Shown here one piece after another: positions 47,758 to 56,382 of a DNA stretch of 64,000 bases. Source of the DNA: Modestobacter sp. Leaf380 (lineage in GTDB: Bacteria; Actinomycetota; Actinomycetes; Mycobacteriales; Geodermatophilaceae); NCBI RefSeq assembly GCF_001424485.1, contig NZ_LMQC01000004.1, positions 1-64,000 of the forward strand. The letters are read 5' to 3'. The translations under genes were made by a program, and so were the position numbers. Every line of letters starts with the position of its first letter. Positions within the stretch are counted from its first letter, which is position 1. The notes under the pieces are model-generated. The model searched no databases, was not told the DNA's origin, and saw only the letters and a list, made by a program, of their open reading frames with translations.

Positions 47758-49928
47758 GACGTCACCCCGTCCACGACGAACTCCTCGGTCTCTGGTGCGC
47801 GCCGGGCCACGGGGACCACGGTCGGGCTGCTGGCGGTCGCGCTGATGACGGTGGGGCTCGTGGCGGCGGCGCGGGCGGCCTGGGCGGCGAACCACGCGGT
47901 GGTGTCGGCGGCGTCCATCGGGGTGGCGATGCCGAAGCCCTGCAGGTGGGTGGCTCCCAGGGCGCCGAGCGCACGGGCCTGCTCCTCGGTCTCCACGCCC
48001 TCGGCGGTGGACTCCAGCCCGAGGCTGGCGGCCAGCGCGACGACGGCGGAGGTGATCTGGGGCCGCCCGTCGGCCAGCTCGGCGACGAAGGAGCGGTCGA
48101 CCTTGAGGCAGTCCACCGGCAGGTGCCGGAGGGTGGCCAGCGAGGACCAGCCGGTGCCGAAGTCGTCGACGGCGATCCGCACGCCCAGCGCGCGCAGCTC
48201 GCCGAGCACCCGGGCGGCCCGCTCGGGGTGGCGGACCAGCGCGGACTCGGTGATCTCCACGCACAGCCGGTCGGCACCCACGCCGTGCCGCTGCAGCGCC
48301 GAGGCCACCTGCGCCGGGAGGTGCTCGTCCAGCTGCAGGGCCGAGACGTTGACGTTGACCACCCGCGGGGCGGCCGGGCCGAGCTCGGCGTCCCAGCGGG
48401 CGACCTGCGCGCAGGACCCCTCCAGGACCACGGTGCCCAGCGCGTCGACCAGGCCGCTCTCCTCGGCCAGGGCCACGAAGACCTGCGGGCCGATGGGGCC
48501 CCGGGTCGGGTGCGTCCACCGGGCCAACGCCTCGACCCCCACCGGACGGCGGGAGACGGTCTCCACCACGGGCTGGAAGGCCAGCCGCAGGCCGCCGTCC
48601 TCGATGGCGGACCGCAGGTCGGCGACCAGGCGCAGCTTGTCCCGCGCCTGCGCCCGGGAGTCCTGGTCCAGCACGCTGACCCGGCCCTTGCCGTCGGCCT
48701 TGGCCTGGTACATGGCGATGTCGCAGTCGCGGACCAGCTCGTCGGCGGTCACGTGCTCGTCGGTCTGCACGGTGACCCCCACGCTGACCCGCACGCTGAC
48801 GCTCACCCCGCCCAGCTGGACGGGGCGGGCCAGCTCGGCGCCGATCCGCCCGGCCAGGGCCACGGCGTCGTCCTCGGAGACCCGCTCGCAGACGACCACG
48901 AACTCGTCGCCGCCGAACCGGACCACCAGGTCCGAGGGGCGGACGACGGAGCGCAGCCGGGTGGCGACCTGGACCAGCAGCTGGTCGCCGGCGGCGTGCC
49001 CGAGGGAGTCGTTGACCACCTTGAAGTCGTCGACGTCGAGGAACAGGCAGGCCAGCCCGCGGCCGCCGGGGACGAAGCGGTCCGCGACGTAATCGGCCAG
49101 CCGGGTGCGGTTGGGCAGGCCGGTCAGCGGGTCGTGGTGGGCCAGGTGGGCCAGCTGCGCCTCGAACTCCAGCCGTTCGGTGACGTCCTCGATGGTGCCG
49201 ACGAAGCCCCCGGCGCCGCCGGGGGCCTCCAGCGGGGCGAAGCGGGCGACGGTGCTGCGGACCGCACCGTCGGCGCGGACCATCCGCACCCGGACCTCCA
49301 CGGCGCCACCGGTGAGCACCTCGGCGGCCCGGTCGACGAGCTCCTCGACGTCGTCGGGGTGCACGTCGGCCAGCCAGCCGGTGCCCAGCAGCTGCTCGGC
49401 CTGACGGCCGGTGAGCCGGCAGAACGCGTCGTTGACGTGCGCCAGTCGCATGCCGTGGTCGGAGAGCAGGGTCGGCACCGGGGACCGCTCGGTCAGCGTG
49501 CTGAATCGGCGTTCGTGCGCGGCGGCGGTGTCGGCCAGGACCCGTTCGGCGTCGGTGGCCCCGGCCTGGAACCGGAGGGCCCAGACGCCGGGGTCGGTGG
49601 AGGGCGTGGCGAGCACGACGGCCTCGACGAGCGCACCGGTGACGGTGCGCACCGGGAGCGGCAGGCAGGAGGCGCGCTCGGCGCGCAGCAGCCCGGCGGG
49701 CAGGTCGGGCAGGAAGGCGGAGAGCGGGCGTCCGGGGACGTCGCTGAGGGCGTAGCCCAGCAGGCGCTCGACCCCCGCGCTGCCCCAGGTCACGACCGGG
49801 ACGCCGGGTCCCGAGGCGTCGACCACCAGCACCGCGGCGCCGTCGGTGACGGCGACCGAGTGGAAGACCGCGGTCACCACGGGCGTGGGGACGGCGGCCC
49901 AGGCGGGACGCAGCGCGGACGGGGACAC
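47754..49928 (-). CDS. PAS-GGDEF-EAL c-di-GMP cyclase/phosphodiesterase
   Basis: 724 residues, no membrane segment. One or two PAS domains (AVFHSVAVTDGAAVLVVDAS; MRLAHVNDAFCRLTGRQAEQ with GFVGTIEDVTERLEFEAQL linker), GGDEF domain with intact RFGGDEFVVV and DPLTGLPNRTRL, EAL domain with intact VGVEALARW, DDFGTGWSSL and KVDRSFV. Both catalytic sets look complete. So it can make and/or degrade c-di-GMP, probably switched by the PAS domains. GTG 49928 chosen at the first residue of the conserved start region. Confidence 0.93.
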   Translation of the reverse strand: MSPSALRPAWAAVPTPVVTAVFHSVAVTDGAAVLVVDASGPGVPVVTWGSAGVERLLGYALSDVPGRPLSAFLPDLPAGLLRAERASCLPLPVRTVTGALVEAVVLATPSTDPGVWALRFQAGATDAERVLADTAAAHERRFSTLTERSPVPTLLSDHGMRLAHVNDAFCRLTGRQAEQLLGTGWLADVHPDDVEELVDRAAEVLTGGAVEVRVRMVRADGAVRSTVARFAPLEAPGGAGGFVGTIEDVTERLEFEAQLAHLAHHDPLTGLPNRTRLADYVADRFVPGGRGLACLFLDVDDFKVVNDSLGHAAGDQLLVQVATRLRSVVRPSDLVVRFGGDEFVVVCERVSEDDAVALAGRIGAELARPVQLGGVSVSVRVSVGVTVQTDEHVTADELVRDCDIAMYQAKADGKGRVSVLDQDSRAQARDKLRLVADLRSAIEDGGLRLAFQPVVETVSRRPVGVEALARWTHPTRGPIGPQVFVALAEESGLVDALGTVVLEGSCAQVARWDAELGPAAPRVVNVNVSALQLDEHLPAQVASALQRHGVGADRLCVEITESALVRHPERAARVLGELRALGVRIAVDDFGTGWSSLATLRHLPVDCLKVDRSFVAELADGRPQITSAVVALAASLGLESTAEGVETEEQARALGALGATHLQGFGIATPMDAADTTAWFAAQAARAAATSPTVISATASSPTVVPVARRAPETEEFVVDGVTS

Positions 49929-50046
49929 GCCGTCTTCTCGGCCTGCCCGGGGCCAGGCTGGAGCCCAGCCGGGCCGGCTCACCCGTGCGGGTGGGACGGC
50001 CGGCGTCCTACGGTGGCCGCATGCGCACCCCCGCGGGCCGGCCCTG

Positions 50047-50844
50047 ATGGACCTCCAGCTGCGCGGGAGGCGCGCCCTGGTCACCGGCGCGAGCCGGGGC
50101 ATCGGCCGCGCGGTCGCCGAGCGGCTGGCCGAGGAGGGCTCCGACGTGGCCCTCCTCGCCCGGGACGCCGACGCGCTGGCCGCGGTCGCCGCGGAGCTCT
50201 CGCGGTACGGCACCCGGGTGGTCGTGGTCGCCGCCGACACCACCGACGACGCCGCGGTCCGGGCCGCCGTCGCCGAGGTGGTGACCCAGTTGGGCGGGGT
50301 CGACGTGCTGGTCAACGCGGCCGCCCGGCCGGCCAGCTCGGGACCGGTCCCCACGCTGGCCGACCTGACCGACGACGCGCTGCGGGCCGAGGTCGAGACC
50401 AAGGTGCTGGGCTACCTGCGCTGCGCCCGCGCCGTCGCCCCGCACATGACCGCGCAGGGCTGGGGCCGGATCGTCAACGTCAGCGGGCTCAACGCCCGGC
50501 GGACCGGCTCGCTGGTCGGCACGGTGCGCAACGTGGCCGTCGCCGCGATGACGGCGAACCTGGCCGAGGAGCTGGGCCCGCACGGGGTCAACGTCACCGT
50601 CGTGCACCCCGGGACCACCGTCACCGAGCGCACCCCGGGCGTGGTCGCGGCCCGCGCTGCCGCGGCCGGCACCAGCGAGACCGAGGCCGAGGCGGCGATG
50701 GCCGCCGACGTCCGCATCGGCCGGCTGGTCACCGCCGCCGAGGTCGCCGACGTCGTCACGTTCCTGTGCTCCCCGCGCAGCGTCGCCGTCACCGGGGACG
50801 CCGTCGCCGCCGGCGGCGGGCAGCGCGGGGTCGTCCACTACTGA
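50047..50844 (+). CDS. SDR-family protein lacking the YxxxK pair
   Basis: 265 residues. Rossmann fold with VTGASRGIGRAVAERLAEEG and VDVLVNAAARPASSG is intact. The strand with catalytic Ser is present (IVNVSGLNARR), but where YxxxK should follow there is GSLVGTVRNVAVAAMTANLA with neither Tyr nor Lys in register. So it may be a non-catalytic or altered SDR. ATG 50047 chosen. Convergent with the VOC gene. Confidence 0.85.
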   Translation: MDLQLRGRRALVTGASRGIGRAVAERLAEEGSDVALLARDADALAAVAAELSRYGTRVVVVAADTTDDAAVRAAVAEVVTQLGGVDVLVNAAARPASSGPVPTLADLTDDALRAEVETKVLGYLRCARAVAPHMTAQGWGRIVNVSGLNARRTGSLVGTVRNVAVAAMTANLAEELGPHGVNVTVVHPGTTVTERTPGVVAARAAAAGTSETEAEAAMAADVRIGRLVTAAEVADVVTFLCSPRSVAVTGDAVAAGGGQRGVVHY

Positions 50845-50848
50845 GCGC

Positions 50849-51322
50849 TCAGCTGCGCAGCGCGGCCTCCAGCGCGGAGACGTCGATCCGCACCATCGGC
50901 ATCAGCGCGGCGAACCCGGCCGCTGCCTGGGCCGGCGTGGCGGTCCGCAGCGCGGCGGCCCAGGACCGCGGCACCACCTGCCAGGACACCCCGAAGCGGT
51001 CCTTCAGCCAGCCGCACTGCACCGGCGTGCCGCCCCCGGCGAGCAGCCCGTCCCAGACCCGGTCCAGCTCGGCCTGGTCGGCGACGAGGACCTGCAGGGA
51101 GACGGCGTCGTTGAACGCGTCGTGCGGGCCGCCGTTGAGCGCGGTGTACCGGCTGCCTGCGACGGTGAACTCCACGGTCAGCACGCTGCCCTCCTCCCCG
51201 GGGGCGCCGGCGGGGTACCGGGTCACCTCGAGCACCTCGCTGTCGGGGAACAGCCCGGTGTAGAGGGCGACGGCCGCCTCGGCGTCGTCGGTGAACCACA
51301 GGCAGGGCACGATCTCGGTCAC
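50849..51322 (-). CDS. PhnB-like VOC-superfamily protein
   Basis: 157 residues. EIVPCLWFTDDAEAAVALYT, RYTALNGGPHDAFNDAVSLQ and DRFGVSWQVVP match the PhnB/3-dmu-9_3-mt group of the vicinal oxygen chelate superfamily. GTG 51322 follows GAGGAGA. Function unknown in most bacteria. Confidence 0.88.
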   Translation of the reverse strand: MTEIVPCLWFTDDAEAAVALYTGLFPDSEVLEVTRYPAGAPGEEGSVLTVEFTVAGSRYTALNGGPHDAFNDAVSLQVLVADQAELDRVWDGLLAGGGTPVQCGWLKDRFGVSWQVVPRSWAAALRTATPAQAAAGFAALMPMVRIDVSALEAALRS

Positions 51323-51480
51323 GGGGTCTCCTCGGGGTCGGTGGGTCTGTCGGGGAGGACCGGCGCGGGCCCCGGGACTCACCGGCGGGCGGAGGTTACC
51401 GGCCAGTAGGAAGTGTGGGATCGTCGTCCCGACGCCCGCGCGGCACGGTCGCCGTGCGGGGAGAGAGATGAGGGTCGTCC

Positions 51481-52659
51481 ATGCAGTTGCACCTGTCGCC
51501 CGAGGACCAGGCGTTCCGGGACGAGATGCGCACGTTCTTCACCACCCAGGTCCCGCAGTCCATCCGCGACGACGTCGCCGCGCACCGGGACGTGTCCAAG
51601 GAGGCCTACGTCGAGGCCCAGCGGGTGCTCAACGCCGCCGGTCTCGCCGTGCCGCACTGGCCCGCCGAGTGGGGCGGCCGGGACTGGACCCCGCTGCAGC
51701 GCCACATCTGGCGCGAGGAGATGCAGCTGGCCGCCGTCCCCGAGCCGCTGGCGTTCAACGCCTCGATGATCGGCCCGGTCATCGCGGCGTTCGGCAACCA
51801 GGAGCAGAAGGAGCGCTTCCTGCCGAAGACGGCGAACCTGGACATCTGGTGGTGCCAGGGCTTCTCCGAGCCCGACGCCGGCTCCGACCTCGCCAGCCTG
51901 CGCACCACCGCCGTCCGCGACGGCGACGACTGGGTCGTCAACGGCCAGAAGACCTGGACCACGCTGGGGCAGTACGCCGACTGGATCTTCTGCCTGGTCC
52001 GCACCGACCCGGGAGCGGAGAAGAAGCAGCGCGGCATCTCGATGCTGGTCTTCCCGATGGACACCCCCGGGGTCACCCTGCGCCCGATCGAGCTGCTGGA
52101 CGGCGGCTTCGAGGTCAACGAGGTCTTCTTCGAAGACGTCCGGGTGCCCGCCGAGAACCTGATCGGCGAGGAGAACCGCGGCTGGGACTACGCCAAGTTC
52201 CTGCTGGGCAACGAGCGGGTCGGCATCGCCCGGGTCGGGGCCACCAAGCGCATGCTCGTCGACGCCAAGGCGCACGCCGCGGCGATCAGCCTGGGCGACC
52301 ACACGCTGCTCGAGGACCCCTCCATGGCCCGGCGCATCGCCGAGCTGGAGAACGAGCTGCTGGCCCTGGAGCTCACCGCGCTCCGCGTGGTCGCCAACTC
52401 CACCGACGGCAAGCCGCACCCGGCGTCCTCGGTGCTCAAGCTGCGCGGCTCGGAGCTGCAGCAGGCCGCCACCGAGCTCATCGTGGACATCGCCGGACCG
52501 CTGTCGCTGGCCTCCTTCGCCGACGACGCCGACACCGACGTCCCCGAGTGGGCCCGCGTCGCCACGCCGGAGTACCTGAACTACCGCAAGGTCTCCATCT
52601 ACGGCGGCTCGAACGAAGTACAGCGCACCATCATCGCCGGCTCGATCCTGGGGTTGTGA
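51481..52659 (+). CDS. Acyl-CoA dehydrogenase (large-type partner)
   Basis: 392 residues. ACAD fold: WWCQGFSEPDAGSDLASLRT, GQKTWTTLGQYADWIFCLVR (FAD/substrate region), YRKVSIYGGSNEVQRTIIAG (C-terminal signature). Followed after 6 bases by a second, diverged ACAD. Such pairs form heterotetramers (FadE types) in actinobacteria acting on steroid side chains or other bulky acyl-CoAs. No other beta-oxidation gene is adjacent, so the substrate is open. Confidence 0.93.
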   Translation: MQLHLSPEDQAFRDEMRTFFTTQVPQSIRDDVAAHRDVSKEAYVEAQRVLNAAGLAVPHWPAEWGGRDWTPLQRHIWREEMQLAAVPEPLAFNASMIGPVIAAFGNQEQKERFLPKTANLDIWWCQGFSEPDAGSDLASLRTTAVRDGDDWVVNGQKTWTTLGQYADWIFCLVRTDPGAEKKQRGISMLVFPMDTPGVTLRPIELLDGGFEVNEVFFEDVRVPAENLIGEENRGWDYAKFLLGNERVGIARVGATKRMLVDAKAHAAAISLGDHTLLEDPSMARRIAELENELLALELTALRVVANSTDGKPHPASSVLKLRGSELQQAATELIVDIAGPLSLASFADDADTDVPEWARVATPEYLNYRKVSIYGGSNEVQRTIIAGSILGL

Positions 52660-52665
52660 CCTGAC

Positions 52666-53811
52666 GTGGACTTCACCTTCGACACCGAACAGAACGCCCT
52701 CCGCGAGGCCGTCGCCGGCCTGCTGATGCGCGCCTACGGCGGCGACCAGCGCCGCACCGTCACCCGGGAGGACCCCGGTTTCGACGAGAAGACCTGGGCC
52801 CAGCTGGCCGAGATGGGCGTCCTCGGGCTGCCCTTCGCCGAGGCCGACGGCGGCATGGGCGCCGGCCAGGTCGAAGTGGCCCTGGTGGCCACCGAGATCG
52901 GCCGCGTGCTCGCGCCGGAGCCCTTCGTCGAGTCCGTCGTGCTCGCCGGTGGCCTGGTCGCCGCCGTCGGGACCGCGGAGCAGCGCGCCGCCCTGCTCGG
53001 TCCGCTCGCCGAGGGCGCCAGCGTGCTGGCCTTCGCCCACGCCGAGCCGGGCTCGCGCTGGACCGCCACCGCGGCCGGCGTCACCGCCTCTGCCGCCGGT
53101 GACGGCTGGACCCTCTCCGGGGTCAAGGAGCCGGTCCAGCACGGCGCCCGGGCCGACGTCCTCGTCGTGTCCGCTGCCGTCGACGGCGGCACCCGGCTCT
53201 TCGTCGTCCAGGGCGACGCCGAGGGCCTCACCCGCTCCGGCTACCGCACCCACGACGGCGGCCGCGCCGCCCGGGTCTCCTTCGACGGCACCCCCGCCCA
53301 GCTCCTCGGGGACGGCGACGCCGACCGCACCGCCGACGTCGAGCAGGCCCTGGCCCGCGCGACCGTGGCCTACGCCCACGAGGCGGTCGGGGCCATGGAG
53401 ACGGCGCTGACCACCACCGCGGAGTACCTCAAGACCCGCAAGCAGTTCGGGGTCTCGCTGAACAAGTTCCAGGCGCTCACCTTCCGCGCCTCGGACATGT
53501 ACGTGTCCCTGGAGCTGGTCCGCAGCACCGCGCTGTGGGCCACGATGGTCATCGACGCCGCCGACTCGACGCCCGCGCAGGTCGTCGACGCCGCCGACCG
53601 CGCCCGGCTGCAGACCAGCCGCGCCGGCCGGCACATCGGCAAGGAGGCCATCCAGCTGCACGGTGGCATCGGGGTGACCGCCGAGTACAAGGTCGGCCAC
53701 TACACCTCCCGGCTCACCGCCATCGACCACCTGGTCGGCGACGGCGACTGGGCGGCCGCCCGGCTGGCCACCCGGGTCTCCGACCACGACACGGTCGAGG
53801 CCCTGCGCTGA
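52666..53811 (+). CDS. Acyl-CoA dehydrogenase (diverged partner)
   Basis: 381 residues. FTFDTEQNALREAVAGLLMR, AEMGVLGLPFAEADGGMGAG, EYLKTRKQFGVSLNKFQALT, GKEAIQLHGGIGVTAEYKVG are ACAD signatures. The central beta domain is shorter and less conserved than in the partner, as in heteromeric FadE pairs. GTG 52666. Ends in a strong hairpin. Confidence 0.92.
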   Translation: MDFTFDTEQNALREAVAGLLMRAYGGDQRRTVTREDPGFDEKTWAQLAEMGVLGLPFAEADGGMGAGQVEVALVATEIGRVLAPEPFVESVVLAGGLVAAVGTAEQRAALLGPLAEGASVLAFAHAEPGSRWTATAAGVTASAAGDGWTLSGVKEPVQHGARADVLVVSAAVDGGTRLFVVQGDAEGLTRSGYRTHDGGRAARVSFDGTPAQLLGDGDADRTADVEQALARATVAYAHEAVGAMETALTTTAEYLKTRKQFGVSLNKFQALTFRASDMYVSLELVRSTALWATMVIDAADSTPAQVVDAADRARLQTSRAGRHIGKEAIQLHGGIGVTAEYKVGHYTSRLTAIDHLVGDGDWAAARLATRVSDHDTVEALR

Positions 53812-53814
53812 CCG

Positions 53815-53855
53815 GCCCGTACGACGACAGGCGGGGGGCCTGTCGTCGTACGGGC
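53815..53855. terminator. Strong bidirectional terminator
   Basis: A perfect 18-bp stem (53815-53832 with 53838-53855) and a 5-G loop lie between the acyl-CoA dehydrogenase and the convergent YceI gene. Confidence 0.88.
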
Positions 53856-53857
53856 AC

Positions 53858-54457
53858 TCAGGCGGTCTTGATCGCCGAGACGTCGAACTCGATCTGGATC
53901 CGGTCGCTGACCAGCACGCCGCCGGTCTCCAGGGCCGCGTTCCAGACCAGGCCCCACTCGCTGCGCTTGAGCGCCAGCGCGCCCTCGAAGCCGACCCGGA
54001 CGTTGCCGAAGGGGTCCTGCGCCGACCCGGTGAGGGTGAACTCGATGTCGACCTCGCGGGTGGTGCCCTTGACGGTCAGGTCGCCGGTCACGTCGTAGAC
54101 GTCGTCCTCGACCCGCTCGACGCCGGTGGAGACGAAGGTGATCTCGGGGAACTGCTCGACGTCCAGGAAGTCCGCCGAACGCAGGTGGGCGTCCCGGTCG
54201 GGCTGCTGGGTGTCCAGGCTGCCCGCGTCGATGCGCAGGGTCACCGAGCTGGACCCGGGGTCCCGGGTGTCCAGGTGCGCGGTGCCCTCGAAGTCGCCGA
54301 ACGTGCCGCGCACGGTGGTGACCATGGCGTGGCGGGCCCGGAAGCCGATCCGGGTGTGCGCGACGTCGACGGTGTAGTCCCCGGACACGTCGTCCAGCGC
54401 GGACGTCGCGTCGTCGAAGTCGGTGACGGCGGACTCGCGCGCGCGGTGCTTGGCCAC
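53858..54457 (-). CDS. YceI-family polyisoprenoid-binding protein
   Basis: 199 residues. SGDYTVDVAHTRIGFRARHA, VRGTFGDFEGTAHLDT, DAHLRSADFLDVEQFPEITF, GDLTVKGTTREVDIEFTLTG are the YceI lipocalin-like barrel motifs. No signal peptide, so cytoplasmic. GTG 54457 chosen (GGGAGG upstream). Confidence 0.93.
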   Translation of the reverse strand: MAKHRARESAVTDFDDATSALDDVSGDYTVDVAHTRIGFRARHAMVTTVRGTFGDFEGTAHLDTRDPGSSSVTLRIDAGSLDTQQPDRDAHLRSADFLDVEQFPEITFVSTGVERVEDDVYDVTGDLTVKGTTREVDIEFTLTGSAQDPFGNVRVGFEGALALKRSEWGLVWNAALETGGVLVSDRIQIEFDVSAIKTA

Positions 54458-54535
54458 GGTGGACCGTCCTCCCAGAAGGTGTGCAACCACGCCATTGTGG
54501 CTGGTGGAGGACGGTCCCGCGCGTCCGGGTGCCGG

Positions 54536-55090
54536 TCATCCCCCGGCGAAGAGCTCCACGGCCGCCGCGCTGAACGCCGGGACGTCGTCGGGGTCGCGGC
54601 TGGTGACGAGGTTGCCGTCGCGGCACACCTCCTCGTCGACGACGGTCGCGCCGCCCCGCCGGAGGTCCCCGCGGATGCTCGGGTAGGACGTCAGCGTGCG
54701 CCCGGAGAGGGTCTCGGCCTCCAGCAGCGTCCACGGGGCGTGGCAGATCGCGGCGACGGGCTTGCCGGCGTCCATGAACGCCTTCACGAAGGCCAGCGCG
54801 TCGGGGTCCTGGCGCAGGGTGTCGGGGTTGACCGCACCACCGGGCAGCAGCAGACCGTCGTAGTCGTCGGCGGAGACCTCGCCCACCAGGGCGTGCACCG
54901 GGAAGGTCTCACCCGGGTGGATGTCGCCGTCCACGGACTGGACGGTGCCGTCGGTGACGCCGTCGGGGACCGACAGCAGGTGGGTGGTGGCCCCGGCGGC
55001 GTCCACGGCAGCGCGGGGCTCCACCAGCTCGATGCGCTCGACGCCCTTGGCGGCGAGCACGGCGATCGTCTTGCCAGTCAGTTCAGCCAT
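54536..55090 (-). CDS. DJ-1/PfpI-family protein (YhbO-like)
   Basis: 184 residues. TGKTIAVLAAKGVERIELVE, YDGLLLPGGAVNPDTLRQDP, VAAICHAPWTLLEAETLSGR with catalytic Cys in the AICHAPW elbow, and Glu at the front strand (ERIELVEP). PfpI/YhbO proteins are linked to stress and glyoxal/methylglyoxal defence. ATG 55090 chosen. Confidence 0.93.
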   Translation of the reverse strand: MAELTGKTIAVLAAKGVERIELVEPRAAVDAAGATTHLLSVPDGVTDGTVQSVDGDIHPGETFPVHALVGEVSADDYDGLLLPGGAVNPDTLRQDPDALAFVKAFMDAGKPVAAICHAPWTLLEAETLSGRTLTSYPSIRGDLRRGGATVVDEEVCRDGNLVTSRDPDDVPAFSAAAVELFAGG

Positions 55091-55110
55091 GCCCCGGGGC
55101 ATGCCCAGCA

Positions 55111-55134
55111 GAGCTCGGGAGGGAACCCGGGCTC
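55111..55134 (-). terminator. Hairpin at the end of the transglycosylase-like gene
   Basis: GAGCTCGGG (55111-55119) pairs with CCCGGGCTC (55126-55134) with one mismatch; it overlaps the stop codon of the minus-strand gene. Confidence 0.5.
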
Positions 55135-56026
55135 AGTACCAGTTGACCGCCTGCGAGTGGCTCCACGCGCCACAGGGGCTGCCGTAGCGGTTCTCGATGT
55201 AGATCAGCCCGGCGTCGATCTGGCGGAAGCCGTTGTCGGTCTTGGCGATGCCGGTGCCGGCCCACGTCGAGTTCAGGAACTGCGGGATGCCGTACGCGGT
55301 GGAGGTGGGGTTCTGCGCGTCGGGGTTCCAGCCGGACTCCTTGCCCCATAGGTTCTCCAGGCAGGAGAACTGGCTGGCGTCCCCGCCGAGCTGGGCCATG
55401 GCGTAGTCGTGGAACTCGGCCGGGCCGGCGGCGGCCGCGGCGGCCTCCGCGTCGGCGGCGGCCTGGGCCAGCGCGGCGGCCTGTGCCTCGGCCTCGGCGC
55501 GGGCGGCGGCCTCGGCGGCAGCGGCGGCCTGGGCGTCCAGCACGGCCTGGTCGGCGGCGGACTGGGCCTGGGCGGCGGTGACCTCGTCGGCCTCGCGCTG
55601 GGCGCGGCTGGCCTGCAGGGAGCCCAGGTGCGCGCTGACCTCGGCCGGGCCGTCGGCGGCGGTCGCGGTGGCGTCGGTGAGCCCGAGCTGCTGGGCGACG
55701 CTCGCCGCCTGCGAGACCGTGGGGGTGGCGGCGTCGGCCTGCGCCTCCGCGGCCGGACCGCCGGTGAGCAGCACGTTGACCAGCACGCCACCGACAGCGG
55801 CGGCGGCCAGGTACACCGCGGCCCGGCGGGCCGGGGGACGACGGTGCCGGCCGCGCGCGACCGCGGCGACGGTCTGCTCGGCGGACTCGACCGTGGCGAC
55901 GGTGGTGCCGTCGACGGGAGTCGGGGCGGAGCCGGTCCTCGGGGTGGGGACGTCGTCCGCGGGGAGGACCACCTCGGCGGCGGGGCTCTCGGGGACGGCG
56001 GGCAGTGCGGAGTGACGAGCGCTCAT
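55133..56026 (-). CDS. Exported lytic-transglycosylase-like protein with Ala-rich coiled coil
   Basis: 297 residues. Cytoplasmic N-terminus, membrane/signal-anchor segment AAVYLAAAAVGGVLVNVLLT (about residues 70-89), a long Ala/Glu/Gln coiled coil (120-200), and a C-terminal SLT/resuscitation-type domain: NLWGKESGWNPDAQNPTSTA, YGIPQFLNSTWAGTGIAKTD, FRQIDAGLIYIENRYGSPCG. The E of WGKESGW is the expected catalytic Glu. It would cleave or bind peptidoglycan. Its mRNA leader carries a c-di-AMP riboswitch, a common arrangement for cell-wall hydrolases in actinobacteria. Confidence 0.9.
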   Translation of the reverse strand: MSARHSALPAVPESPAAEVVLPADDVPTPRTGSAPTPVDGTTVATVESAEQTVAAVARGRHRRPPARRAAVYLAAAAVGGVLVNVLLTGGPAAEAQADAATPTVSQAASVAQQLGLTDATATAADGPAEVSAHLGSLQASRAQREADEVTAAQAQSAADQAVLDAQAAAAAEAAARAEAEAQAAALAQAAADAEAAAAAAGPAEFHDYAMAQLGGDASQFSCLENLWGKESGWNPDAQNPTSTAYGIPQFLNSTWAGTGIAKTDNGFRQIDAGLIYIENRYGSPCGAWSHSQAVNWY

Positions 56027-56040
56027 GCGGGTGGGGCGGG

Positions 56041-56178
56041 TCCTTGTCTTCCGTCGGCCGCCTACCGGGTTAGCTGACGGGTTCGGGCGGGAAGACTCCC
56101 TACCGTCCCGGCCGCTGACGCGGTCGGCACGGATTCACCCCAGTGCTGCGGTGGGTCCCCGGTTCGCCGGTGGTGCTC
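56041..56178 (-). promoter_or_regulatory. c-di-AMP riboswitch (ydaO-yuaA class)
   Basis: On the minus strand the leader contains CGAACCGGGGACCCA, then GGGGTGAATCC, then AGGGAGTCTTCC, then CCGCCCGAACCCGTCAGCTA and ACCCGGTAGGC, ending GACGGAAGAC. These are the conserved blocks of the ydaO RNA in the right order. It ends about 15 bases before the start codon of the transglycosylase-like gene. c-di-AMP binding to this class normally turns expression off. Ends of the element are approximate. Confidence 0.9.
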
Positions 56179-56382
56179 CGCCCGCGGTGGTGCTGCGGGC
56201 GGCCGTGCTGTGGCGACTCGGCGGCGTCCGGGTCGGTCCTCCCCGGGTGGGGACGGTGGTGCCGACCGGACCGGCCAACCGTACGAGGGCATGTGGAGTG
56301 CTGACAAGACAGCGCGTCCGGATTCACACACCTCGTGCAGCGTGTGGTGTGCCACACACCCAGAGCGACCGACCCGCCGCGC
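56179..56382 (-). promoter_or_regulatory. Promoter region of the riboswitch-controlled gene
   Basis: Minus strand TTGTCA (56302-56307) and TACGGT (56278-56283) are 18 bases apart and could be the -35/-10 pair; the transcript would then start near 56270, about 90 bases before the riboswitch core. A short stem GTGTGG/CCACAC (56342-56357) may end the upstream methyltransferase transcript. Nothing else seen. Confidence 0.45.
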
